Positions 7,070-14,603 of a stretch of 17,072 nucleotides of DNA are shown here, piece by piece (positions within the stretch are counted from its first letter, which is position 1; each line of letters begins with the position of its first letter). The position numbers and the translations under genes are program-made. The stretch comes from Bacillota bacterium (lineage in GTDB: Bacteria; Bacillota; Clostridia; Oscillospirales; Acutalibacteraceae). The notes beneath the pieces were generated by a model, which was given only the letters and a program-made list of their open reading frames with translations, was not told where the DNA came from and searched no databases. The stretch lies in contig JAEWWM010000002.1 of the NCBI GenBank assembly GCA_023458915.1, forward strand, positions 1-17,072, given 5' to 3'.

Positions 7070-7081
7070 TGTTATTTTAAT

Positions 7082-7348
7082 ATGTTATTGTTAGAAGAAA
7101 AAAAATCAATCATCACTGAGCATTCACGTCATGAAGGTGACACAGGTTCACCGGAAATTCAAATCGCTCTTCTTACCAAAAGAATCAATGATTTGACTGA
7201 GCATTTAAAAACCCACAAAAAAGACCATCATTCAAGAAGAGGGCTTCTAGTTATGGTAGGAAAGAGAAGAAATCTCCTTAATTATCTTATTAAAAAAGAT
7301 ATTAATCGGTACAGATCTATTATTGAAAAACTTGGCATTCGTAAGTAA
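7082..7348 (+). CDS. rpsO: 30S ribosomal protein S15
   Basis: S15 binds the three-way junction of helices 20-22 of 16S rRNA and starts assembly of the 30S platform. The product has 88 residues, the family length, with every signature present: HEGDTGSPEIQIALLT at about 17-32, HLKTHKKDHHSRRGLL at about 41-56, and GKRRNLLNYL. The start follows AGAGGTG with a spacing of about 10 bases. The ORF opens the rightward block under a strong promoter, and a large hairpin separates it from pnp. The rpsO-pnp order is conserved in many bacteria. Confidence 0.99.
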   Translation: MLLLEEKKSIITEHSRHEGDTGSPEIQIALLTKRINDLTEHLKTHKKDHHSRRGLLVMVGKRRNLLNYLIKKDINRYRSIIEKLGIRK

Positions 7349-7364
7349 TTTTAGGATAAGTTTT

Positions 7365-7402
7365 CAATGCAGGCGGCTATAAACACGTAGCTGCCTGCAT
7401 TG
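7365..7402 (+). promoter_or_regulatory. 15-bp hairpin between rpsO and pnp
   Basis: CAATGCAGGCGGCTA (7365-7379) pairs with TAGCTGCCTGCATTG (7388-7402): 14 Watson-Crick pairs and one G-U, with an 8-base loop. It is not followed by a T-run (next bases GTTATAATC), so it is a poor intrinsic terminator. An RNase III processing or mRNA-end-protecting hairpin fits better, by analogy with the rpsO-pnp spacer of E. coli. The TATAAT at 7405-7410 right after the stem has no good -35 box. Confidence 0.7.
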
Positions 7403-7462
7403 GTTATAATCAGCGAATTTATGTGTTAAAATTGGACTTTAAAAAATTTTTGGAGGCAGTTA

Positions 7463-9556
7463 ATGTTGTTTAAAAATTATAGGACGTTTAAAACTCAGCT
7501 TGCAGGAAGAGATTTAGTGGTAGAAACCGGGAAATTCGCTCAACTTGCGAATGGTTCATGTTTGGTAAAATACGGCGATACTACAGTAAACATTGCAGTC
7601 ACGGCTTCGGAAAAGCCGCGCGACGGGATTGATTTTTTACCGCTTTCTGTAGATTTTGAAGAAAGGCTTTATTCTGTAGGGAAAATACCCGGTTCATTCT
7701 CTAAAAGAGAAGGGAGACCCTCTGAAAAAGCTATACTTGCTTCTCGTGTTATAGACAGGCCTATTCGTCCGCTTTTCCCGAAAGATATGCGTAATGATGT
7801 ATCAATTGTTTGTACGGTTATGTCCGTTGATGAAGACTGTTCCCCCGAAATTACCGCGATGATTGGCGCATCGATAGCGCTCAGCATTTCTGATATTCCA
7901 TGGGAAGGCCCGATTTCCGGAGTTTTTGTCGGACTTGTTGACGGTAAAATAACAATTAATCCTACTGCGTTAGAGCGCGAAAAATCCAAGCTTTCGCTCA
8001 CCGTTGCCTCTACCGAAGATGTTATACCAATGATAGAAGCCGGTGCGTACGAAGTTCCTGATAATATTACGTACGAGGCGATTTTAGCTGCGCATGAAAC
8101 TAATAAAGAAGTCATTTCTTTTATAAATGAAATAAAATCTCAAATCGGGAAAGAAAAATTTTCTTACGAAAGCGCTTCTCCATCCGAAGAAATGTTCGAA
8201 AGTGTGAAAAATTATATTGAAGAAGATTTAAAATCAGCTCTCTACACAAACGATAAAACCGTGCGTGAAGAGAGACTTATACCTATTTACGAAAAAATGC
8301 ACAAAAAGTTCGATGAAATTTACCCTGAGAGTGAAAACAAACTCAATGAGTGCATGGAGAAGGTTCAGAAGCATATTGTTCGCCGTTGGCTTTTAGATGA
8401 GAAAAAAAGAGTAGATGGTCGTGGCATGGATGAAATAAGGCCGCTTCATGCAGAAGCCGGAATTTTGCCGAGAGTTCATGGTTCAGGGCTTTTCACAAGA
8501 GGCCAGACGCAGGTGCTGACTGTTCTAACGCTCGGCCCAATCAGCGACAGGCAGATACTCGATGGTATAGACGCAGAGGAATTTAAACGATATATGCACC
8601 ACTATAATTTCCCTTCTTATTCCGTGGGAGAAACTCGCCCGAACCGTGGCCCAGGTCGACGGGAAATCGGTCACGGAGCGCTTGCAGAAAAGGCGCTGTT
8701 GCCGGTTATACCGCCTGTTGAAGAATTTCCATATGCAATACGGCTTGTTTCGGAGGTTCTTTCATCAAATGGTTCAACATCACAAGGCGCTGTTTGCGGT
8801 TCAACGCTTGCGCTTATGGATGGCGGTGTGCCGATTAAAGCACCGGTTGCGGGCATTTCATGTGGGCTTATTACAGAAGGCGACCGCTGGATGACAATGG
8901 TCGATATTCAAGGGCTTGAGGACTTTTTTGGAGATATGGATTTTAAAGTTGCGGGTACTCACAAGGGAATTACGGCAATTCAGATGGATCTTAAAATCAA
9001 AGGCCTTACAAAAGAGATAATCAAAGAAGCGCTTGAGAAAACGCACAAAGCAAGAAATTATATTTTAGATGAAGTAATGCTAAAAGCTATAGCGTCGCCA
9101 AGACCTGAACTTTCAAAATATGCTCCGAAAGTTTTAACAACAGCAGTGGCTGTTGACAAAATACGCGAAGTAATTGGTTCAGGCGGAAAAGTCATTCAAA
9201 AACTTTGTTCAGATTTTGACGTTAAAATTGATATTGAAGAAGACGGAAATATTTATGTTATGGGAAATGATATTAGTAACTGCCAAAACGCGATAGATAT
9301 GATCCGAAATATAGTCACTGAACCTGAAGTCGGCGCGGTTTATAAAGGCAAAGTCATAAGTATAACGGATTTTGGCGCATTTATAGAATTTGCACCGGGG
9401 AAAGAGGGTCTTTGCCATATTTCGCAGGTGGCAGACCGCAGAATTAATAAAGTAAGCGATGTTTTATCTGTTGGCCAAGAAGTAAAAGTGCGAATTACCG
9501 AAATAGACAGCAGAGGACGAATAAATCTGTCAATAAAAGATGCTCAAAACGTTTGA
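7463..9556 (+). CDS. pnp: Polyribonucleotide nucleotidyltransferase (PNPase)
   Basis: PNPase degrades RNA from the 3' end by phosphorolysis, releasing nucleoside diphosphates; it can also run in reverse to add tails. The product has 697 residues, normal for the family. Domains: first RNase PH core (about 5-230), helical linker, second RNase PH core (about 310-545), KH (about 555-615, with IGSGGKVIQKL) and S1 (about 622-692, GAVYKGKVISITDFGAFIEF). The catalytic residues of the second core are present in GLEDFFGDMDFK as D487, D493 and K495 (E. coli D486, D492, K494). The RNA-binding loop reads SFSKREGRPSE, in place of the FFRR of E. coli. The start follows GGAGG. A long antisense frame within it is a shadow. 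Confidence 0.98.
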   Translation: MLFKNYRTFKTQLAGRDLVVETGKFAQLANGSCLVKYGDTTVNIAVTASEKPRDGIDFLPLSVDFEERLYSVGKIPGSFSKREGRPSEKAILASRVIDRPIRPLFPKDMRNDVSIVCTVMSVDEDCSPEITAMIGASIALSISDIPWEGPISGVFVGLVDGKITINPTALEREKSKLSLTVASTEDVIPMIEAGAYEVPDNITYEAILAAHETNKEVISFINEIKSQIGKEKFSYESASPSEEMFESVKNYIEEDLKSALYTNDKTVREERLIPIYEKMHKKFDEIYPESENKLNECMEKVQKHIVRRWLLDEKKRVDGRGMDEIRPLHAEAGILPRVHGSGLFTRGQTQVLTVLTLGPISDRQILDGIDAEEFKRYMHHYNFPSYSVGETRPNRGPGRREIGHGALAEKALLPVIPPVEEFPYAIRLVSEVLSSNGSTSQGAVCGSTLALMDGGVPIKAPVAGISCGLITEGDRWMTMVDIQGLEDFFGDMDFKVAGTHKGITAIQMDLKIKGLTKEIIKEALEKTHKARNYILDEVMLKAIASPRPELSKYAPKVLTTAVAVDKIREVIGSGGKVIQKLCSDFDVKIDIEEDGNIYVMGNDISNCQNAIDMIRNIVTEPEVGAVYKGKVISITDFGAFIEFAPGKEGLCHISQVADRRINKVSDVLSVGQEVKVRITEIDSRGRINLSIKDAQNV

Positions 9557-9575
9557 ATTAGATTATAAATACAAA

Positions 9576-9601
9576 TCAAATTATTATAATTTGAAATTTT
9601 T
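9576..9601 (+). terminator. Weak AT-only hairpin with T-run after pnp
   Basis: TCAAATTAT (9576-9584) and ATAATTTGA (9586-9594) are exact inverted repeats around one base, followed by AA and five T (9597-9601). The stem has only A-T pairs apart from one C-G, so termination would be weak or partial. It may let some transcription continue into the glycosyltransferase gene. Confidence 0.3.
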
Positions 9602-9658
9602 GATGCAAAATTCAAATTTGCTTTGCAATATATACCATTATGCGAAAGAGGGTTTTCT

Positions 9659-10732
9659 GTGAGAAAAAGCATTAAAAATTATTTAATTGTTTTTGGTTTT
9701 TTAGGTGCAGTTGCAGTTATTTTAATGTTTTCTTCTAAATTAGCATTATATGAGCCATTAAATAATAAAGACACTAGTGATATCAAAGTTTCAGTTATAG
9801 TTCCTGTTTACAATACTGAAAAATATATTGATGAATGTCTCGATAGCATTGAAAATCAAACTTTAAAAGAAATTGAAATTATATGTGTAAACGATGGCTC
9901 AACTGATAATTCACTCCAAGTTTTAAAAGCTCATCAGCAAAAAGATAGCCGTATAAAAATAATAGACCAAAAAAATGCAGGTGTTTGTGTGGCTCGAAAC
10001 CAAGGAATTAAAAATGCACAAGGAACGTACATAGCGTTTGCTGATTCAGATGATTTAATTCCGCCATATGTATATGAAAAAGCTTATTACGATGCTGTAA
10101 AATATAATGTAAATGCTGTAGCGTTTAAAATAATGACTTTTAAAGATGGAGAAAACATAGATTTTAATCAATTTAAATATGATGAGTCTAAAGTTAAAAG
10201 ATGTGGGAGAAGGAATTATCAGAATCCGTTTACTCACATGTTAGAAAATTCGTGCTTTGTAGTTACTAAAGTTTTTAAACGTTCTTTTGTTACTGATAAT
10301 AATTTGCTTTTCAAAGAAGGGTTAACTCATTATGAAGATGGCTTATTTAATTTTTTAGCATTTCCTTTAATAAAGGAAATGGTTCAAGATGATAATATTT
10401 CTTATTGTTACAGAATGAGTCGACTTGGTTCAACAGTGACCGCTCGAAACTTTAAAAAGGTGCTAACTAGCTCGTTTAAAGTTGCTAAAGAACTTATCGA
10501 CCACCATAATCTTTTTAATTTTAGAAAAGCAGATGAATGGATTTTAGGTAAAATTATGGATATAACTTACAGGCATATAATTGAAGATGTAAAGGATCCA
10601 GAAGATAAAAAATATTTTGCAAAAAAATTACTAGAGTTACTCGAAGAAGATTATTTTAAAAAATTTGATTTTAAAATTCCTAAATGGACTTTGGAACAGA
10701 TTGATAATCTGAGGGTTATTGCCAAACAGTAA
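9659..10732 (+). CDS. Family 2 glycosyltransferase with N-terminal membrane anchor
   Basis: The enzyme is expected to transfer a sugar from a nucleotide-sugar to an acceptor glycan; donor and acceptor are unknown. I chose GTG at 9659 (357 residues) because AAAGAGGG ends six bases before it; the in-frame TTG at 9623 has no such site. Residues 8-28 form one hydrophobic segment after the basic RKSIKN. The GT-A domain starts at about 43 (KVSVIVPVYNTEKYIDECLDSI), continues with VNDGSTDNS (78-86), and has the metal-binding D129-S-D131-D132. A later HYEDGLFNF matches the usual ED pair of the acceptor side. The rest (about 250-357) is helical and charged. It is flanked by pnp and lepA, which are conserved housekeeping genes, and its third-codon positions look more AT-rich than theirs. 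This suggests an inserted or fast-evolving gene. Confidence 0.88.
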   Translation: MRKSIKNYLIVFGFLGAVAVILMFSSKLALYEPLNNKDTSDIKVSVIVPVYNTEKYIDECLDSIENQTLKEIEIICVNDGSTDNSLQVLKAHQQKDSRIKIIDQKNAGVCVARNQGIKNAQGTYIAFADSDDLIPPYVYEKAYYDAVKYNVNAVAFKIMTFKDGENIDFNQFKYDESKVKRCGRRNYQNPFTHMLENSCFVVTKVFKRSFVTDNNLLFKEGLTHYEDGLFNFLAFPLIKEMVQDDNISYCYRMSRLGSTVTARNFKKVLTSSFKVAKELIDHHNLFNFRKADEWILGKIMDITYRHIIEDVKDPEDKKYFAKKLLELLEEDYFKKFDFKIPKWTLEQIDNLRVIAKQ

Positions 10733-10785
10733 CGGGGGGTTATCCAGATAATTTGTGAAAAATCAGGTAGGAGAACTACTAGACC

Positions 10786-12594
10786 ATGATATCTAAAGAA
10801 AGAATAAGAAATTTTAGCATTATTGCTCATATAGACCACGGAAAGTCCACTTTAGCGGATAGAATTTTAGAACTCACGAACTCTGTTTCCGCGCGCGAGA
10901 TGGAAAGTCAACTTCTTGACAATATGGATCTTGAAAGAGAGCGCGGAATAACCATCAAATCTCATGCTGTCAGTCTTTATTATAAAGCGGATGACGAGCT
11001 CGAATATCTTTTTAATCTGATTGATACTCCAGGCCATGTGGATTTTAATTACGAAGTTTCACGCTCTTTAGCTGCTTGTGAAGGAGCAATTTTAGTTGTA
11101 GATGCTTCTCAGGGAATTGAGGCTCAGACTTTAGCTAATACATACCTTGCACTTGATGCAGGTCTTGAAATTATCCCTGTTATAAATAAAATTGACCTCC
11201 CAAGTGCTAATCCTGAAAGAGTTTGTCATGAAATTGAAGATATTATAGGTATTCCGGCGGAGGATGCTCCCCGAATTTCCGCTAAAACAGGCGAAAATGT
11301 AAAAGCAGTTTTGGAAAGCATTGTAAAAATAGTTCCGCCGCCAAAGGGTGATGAAAATGCGCCGCTCAAAGCGCTTATTTTTGATTCTTTTTATGACACT
11401 TATAAAGGCGTAATAGTTTTCGTCAGAATAGTGGACGGTGCGGTTCATACGGGCGATAAAATTAAATTTATGGCAAATGGGGAAGTTTTTGTCGTAACTG
11501 AATGCGGTTTTTCGCGCGCCACAAATTTAGAACCTGCTGGTATTTTATCAGCGGGAGAGGTCGGTTATATTGCAGCATCTGTAAAGACTGTTCAAACTGC
11601 GCATGTTGGCGACACAATAACACTTGAAAATAACAGTGCGAAAGAGCCGCTGCCAGGCTATCGCAAAGTAAATCCAATGGTTTTTTGCGGTGTGTATCCA
11701 CTTGATGGCTCCAGATACTCCGATTTAAAAGATTCTCTTGAAAAATTAAAGCTCAATGATGCATCGCTTTCTTATGAACCCGAAAGCTCAACTGCTCTAG
11801 GATTTGGCTTCAGGTGCGGGTTCCTTGGTCTTCTTCATATGGAGATTATTCAGGAGCGATTAGAGAGGGAGTATAACCTCGATTTAATCACAACAGCACC
11901 CAGCGTTATTTATAAAATAATTCTTACAGACTCGAGCACTGTTTTTATTGATAACCCTACAAATTATCCCTTACCTAGCAATATTCAAAAGGCGCAGGAA
12001 CCAATCACTGATGCCCATATTTATGCTCCGTCGGGTTATATTGGTGCTGTAATGGAACTGTGCCAAGATAGGCGCGGGATATTTGTTGATATGAAATATA
12101 TTGATACCGAGCGCGTTGATATTCACTATAAACTACCTCTTAATGAAATAGTTTATGATTTTTTCGATGCTCTTAAATCTAAAACTAAAGGTTACGCTTC
12201 GTTTGACTACAATTTAGCGGGTTATGAAGATTCTGACCTTGTGAAACTCGATATTATGCTAAACGGTGATGTCGTGGATGCGCTTTCGTTTATAATTCAC
12301 CGTGAAAAAGCTTATCAAAGAGCGCGTAAAATGGTCGAAAAATTAAAAGAAAAAATCCCGCGCCAGCTTTTTGAAATTCCGATTCAAGCGGCAATTGGCG
12401 GAAAAATTATAGCGCGCGAAACCGTTAAAGCGATGCGCAAGGATGTATTATCAAAATGCTATGGGGGAGACATCACGCGCAAGAAAAAGCTTTTAGAAAA
12501 ACAAAAAGAAGGCAAAAAACGTATGCGCCAGCTCGGGAATGTCGAAATTCCGCAAGATGCGTTTATGTCAGTTTTAAAGCTTGATGAGGATTAA
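10786..12594 (+). CDS. lepA: Elongation factor 4 (LepA) GTPase
   Basis: EF4 is a translational GTPase that binds ribosomes and has been linked to back-translocation and to 30S biogenesis. The product has 602 residues, the normal length. GTP-binding motifs are G1 AHIDHGKS (14-21), G3 DTPGH (80-84) and G4 NKID (134-137), followed by domain II and the EF-G-like domains. The LepA-specific C-terminal domain is clear, with GGDITRKKKLLEKQKEGKKR and the closing RQLGNVEIPQDAFMSVLK. A triple proline (184-186, VPPPKG) is present. AGGAGA lies about 11 bases before the ATG, a long spacing. No clear promoter is seen in the 53-bp gap after the glycosyltransferase. Confidence 0.98.
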   Translation: MISKERIRNFSIIAHIDHGKSTLADRILELTNSVSAREMESQLLDNMDLERERGITIKSHAVSLYYKADDELEYLFNLIDTPGHVDFNYEVSRSLAACEGAILVVDASQGIEAQTLANTYLALDAGLEIIPVINKIDLPSANPERVCHEIEDIIGIPAEDAPRISAKTGENVKAVLESIVKIVPPPKGDENAPLKALIFDSFYDTYKGVIVFVRIVDGAVHTGDKIKFMANGEVFVVTECGFSRATNLEPAGILSAGEVGYIAASVKTVQTAHVGDTITLENNSAKEPLPGYRKVNPMVFCGVYPLDGSRYSDLKDSLEKLKLNDASLSYEPESSTALGFGFRCGFLGLLHMEIIQERLEREYNLDLITTAPSVIYKIILTDSSTVFIDNPTNYPLPSNIQKAQEPITDAHIYAPSGYIGAVMELCQDRRGIFVDMKYIDTERVDIHYKLPLNEIVYDFFDALKSKTKGYASFDYNLAGYEDSDLVKLDIMLNGDVVDALSFIIHREKAYQRARKMVEKLKEKIPRQLFEIPIQAAIGGKIIARETVKAMRKDVLSKCYGGDITRKKKLLEKQKEGKKRMRQLGNVEIPQDAFMSVLKLDED

Positions 12595-12616
12595 AATTTT
12601 AAATGGAGTGAAATAT

Positions 12617-13270
12617 ATGGAGAAGCTTGAAAAAATGAATGATTTCTTCGCTGCAAGAATTAATACATACGAAAATCATATGCTTAATGAAGTTAAAGGG
12701 CTAAGAGAAGCCTACAAAGTTATGGCAGAAGTTTCTCCGCAAAATACCAAAGAACTTTTAGATTTAGGCTGTGGAACAGGCCTTGAACTGGATGAGATTT
12801 TCAAAATTAATCCGAACGTATGCGTTACCGGAATTGATTTAACACAGGCAATGCTTGATGAACTGAAGAAAAAACATCCCGATAAAAATCTAAATTTAAT
12901 TTGCGGCAGTTATTTTGACGTTCCATTTGGCAAAGAAAAATTTGACGCAGCCATTTCTTTTGAAACTTTACACCACTTTACACACGGAGAAAAAATTAAA
13001 CTTTACAGAAAAATTTTTGAAGCTTTAAAAAAAGGTGGTTGCTACATTGAATGCGATTATATGGCTACAGATCAAAAAGAAGAGGATTTTTATTTTTCTG
13101 AACTTAAACGTATGAAAAAAGAACAAAATATCTCCGGTAACGAGATTGTTCACTATGACACTCCGTGCACAGTAAAAAACCAAATTAAAGTGCTTCAAAA
13201 AGCTGGTTTTATCGAAATTAAAGAGATTTATAAGCAAGGGAATACAGTTATTTTAAAAGCAAAAAAGTAA
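12617..13270 (+). CDS. Class I SAM-dependent methyltransferase, substrate unknown
   Basis: The protein should transfer a methyl group from S-adenosylmethionine; the acceptor cannot be read from sequence. I chose ATG 12617 (217 residues, MEKLEKMNDFF) because GGAGTG lies six bases before it; an in-frame upstream ATG at 12581 lies inside lepA. Rossmann motifs: motif I LLDLGCGTGLELDEI (48-61), motif II with D74 in GIDLTQAMLDEL, a post-motif FDAAISFETLHHF (109-121) and GGCYIECDYMATD. The C-terminal part ends with a strand pair FIEIKEIYKQGNTVILKAKK. It looks like a small-molecule or unspecified type (Methyltransf_11/25), not an RNA-specific one. It follows lepA after 22 bp and is probably in the same transcript. 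Confidence 0.85.
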   Translation: MEKLEKMNDFFAARINTYENHMLNEVKGLREAYKVMAEVSPQNTKELLDLGCGTGLELDEIFKINPNVCVTGIDLTQAMLDELKKKHPDKNLNLICGSYFDVPFGKEKFDAAISFETLHHFTHGEKIKLYRKIFEALKKGGCYIECDYMATDQKEEDFYFSELKRMKKEQNISGNEIVHYDTPCTVKNQIKVLQKAGFIEIKEIYKQGNTVILKAKK

Positions 13271-13275
13271 AAATA

Positions 13276-13284
13276 TGCTACAAT
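13276..13284 (+). promoter_or_regulatory. Possible extended -10 promoter of hemW
   Basis: TGC followed by TACAAT (13279-13284) fits an extended -10, but there is no good -35 box. Transcription would start near 13291, giving a leader of about 117 nt that contains the pairings listed in the next entry. Confidence 0.35.
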
Positions 13285-13290
13285 ATATTT

Positions 13291-13401
13291 ACACAGTAAT
13301 AATAAAAACATAGCTCCAATAGGTAGTTTGGACGCGGAGTTTCCGTCAGTAACCTTCCTCTTTGTGTTGTCTGTTTATTGCTCGCAAAAATAAAGCAGGT
13401 G
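13291..13401 (+). promoter_or_regulatory. Unassigned structured leader before hemW
   Basis: This 137-bp gap between genes is richer in G and C than other gaps here and has nested complementary pieces. ACACA (13291-13295) pairs with TGTGT (13363-13367). AGGT (13321-13324) pairs with ACCT (13352-13355). Inside these, 13331-13338 pairs with 13342-13347 around a GTT loop. TTTATT (13374-13379) pairs with AATAAA (13389-13394) next to the ribosome binding site. CTCC (13314-13317) could instead pair with GGAG (13336-13339). I checked it against the riboswitch classes I know and found no match. Confidence 0.35.
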
Positions 13402-13407
13402 CGTAAT

Positions 13408-14517
13408 TTGAAAAACAATATTTTGGGTATTTACATTCATGTGCCTTTTTGTAAAAGCAAATGCCTTTATTGTGATTTTTATTCTGTCGTGCCATCTCAA
13501 ACTGAAAAATATTTTCAAAAAGTATGCACAGAGATTGAACGGTGGGGGAGAGTCTTAAGCGATAGAATCGTGAACACCATATATTTTGGCGGCGGTACGC
13601 CGAGTCTTTTGGAATGTGATAATATCTGTGATATTTTAAATGCAATTTACAATAATTTCAAAATTTCAAATAATAAAATTGAAATAACAATAGAAATTAA
13701 TCCTGCGGATTATAAACTCATTGATTTTGAAAAATTAAAATTCCATGGTGTAAATCGTATTTCGGTAGGGGCGCAATCTTTAAATGATAGCGAATTTAAA
13801 ACTCTTGGACGGCGCCATAATGTAGAGGATATTTTTTCTACTTACAATCAAATAAAAGAATCAGGAATTAAAAATATTTCTTTTGACGCAATTTTAGGAA
13901 TTCCCAATCAAACGCAAAAAAGTATTGATGATTTTTTGAATTTTTGTAAGTATAATCAAATTTCGCACATTTCTGCATATCTTTTAAAAATTGAAGAAGG
14001 TACACAGTTTTATAAAAATCAAAAAACTCTTAATTTCCCAAGTGAAGATGAAAGCGCCGAAATATATATGCACGTCTGTGAGGTTTTGAAAAAGTGCGGG
14101 TATAATCACTACGAAATTTCTAATTTTTCCGTTCCGGGCTTTGAAAGTCAGCACAATTTAAAATATTGGAATTTGGATGAATATTTAGGCATTGGTCCCT
14201 CAGCGCATTCTCTTATAAACAACGCTCGGTTTTGCTATTCGAATAATATTAATAAGTTTATAAATCATAGTGAAATTTTGAGCGAAGGCAAATTTGAACC
14301 CGAAAAAGAATATGCCATGCTTCGGCTTCGGCTTTTTGATGGGTTGAAAAATGAATTATACAGAAAGAAATTTGGTAAAGACATCCCTGAAATTTATTCT
14401 GAAAAAACACAAAAATATAACAACCTTGGACTAATAGAATGTAATAATGTAGAAATTCGACTCACTGAAAAAGGCTTTTTACTCTCAAATGCTATTATTT
14501 CGGATATACTTATGTAG
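13408..14517 (+). CDS. hemW: HemW-type radical SAM protein (heme chaperone-like)
   Basis: HemW proteins are radical SAM enzymes related to oxygen-independent coproporphyrinogen oxidase (HemN) but act, where tested, as heme-binding chaperones. I prefer the TTG at 13408 (369 residues, starting MKNNILGIYIHVPFC), since AGGTG lies six bases before it; an upstream TTG at 13378 would add ten residues. The 4Fe-4S cluster motif is C15-x3-C19-x2-C22, followed by D-F. The fourth Cys found in true HemN (CxxxCxxCxC) is missing, which argues for HemW. GGGTP (61-65) is the SAM-binding motif, and the HemW family block HYEISNFSVPGFESQHNLKYW and GIGPSAHS are present. The lepA to hemW neighbourhood is common in Firmicutes. 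The C-terminal HemW domain is complete. Confidence 0.94.
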   Translation: MKNNILGIYIHVPFCKSKCLYCDFYSVVPSQTEKYFQKVCTEIERWGRVLSDRIVNTIYFGGGTPSLLECDNICDILNAIYNNFKISNNKIEITIEINPADYKLIDFEKLKFHGVNRISVGAQSLNDSEFKTLGRRHNVEDIFSTYNQIKESGIKNISFDAILGIPNQTQKSIDDFLNFCKYNQISHISAYLLKIEEGTQFYKNQKTLNFPSEDESAEIYMHVCEVLKKCGYNHYEISNFSVPGFESQHNLKYWNLDEYLGIGPSAHSLINNARFCYSNNINKFINHSEILSEGKFEPEKEYAMLRLRLFDGLKNELYRKKFGKDIPEIYSEKTQKYNNLGLIECNNVEIRLTEKGFLLSNAIISDILM

Positions 14518-14540
14518 CATTTGGCAATGATTAAAAACTA

Positions 14541-14569
14541 TTGTAAATCATCTGGTTTTCGTATAAAAT
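14541..14569 (+). promoter_or_regulatory. Possible promoter of dapF-pyrG
   Basis: TTGTAA (14541-14546), 17 bases, then TAAAAT (14564-14569). The start would be near 14576, with a short leader of about 27 nt. No lysine riboswitch features are seen in the 86-bp gap after hemW. Confidence 0.4.
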
Positions 14570-14603
14570 ATTTTCAGGATGAGATAACTCTTTGGAGGCA
14601 GCA

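Noticed and set aside
7405..7410. TATAAT just after the rpsO-pnp hairpin as a pnp promoter
   Set aside because: No -35 hexamer at the right spacing (that place is the hairpin) and no TGn extension.
7669..8115. Minus-strand frame of 148 codons inside pnp
   Set aside because: It lies opposite a clearly conserved part of PNPase, so it is a shadow frame.
13291..13401. Purine-type riboswitch before hemW
   Set aside because: A GAGTTTCCG stretch recalls the TTTCTAC junction of purine riboswitches, but the junction, loop-loop bases and closing stem are absent.
13346..13645. Minus-strand frame of 99 codons over the hemW start
   Set aside because: It overlaps the conserved radical SAM motif of hemW on the opposite strand and has no recognisable start site.
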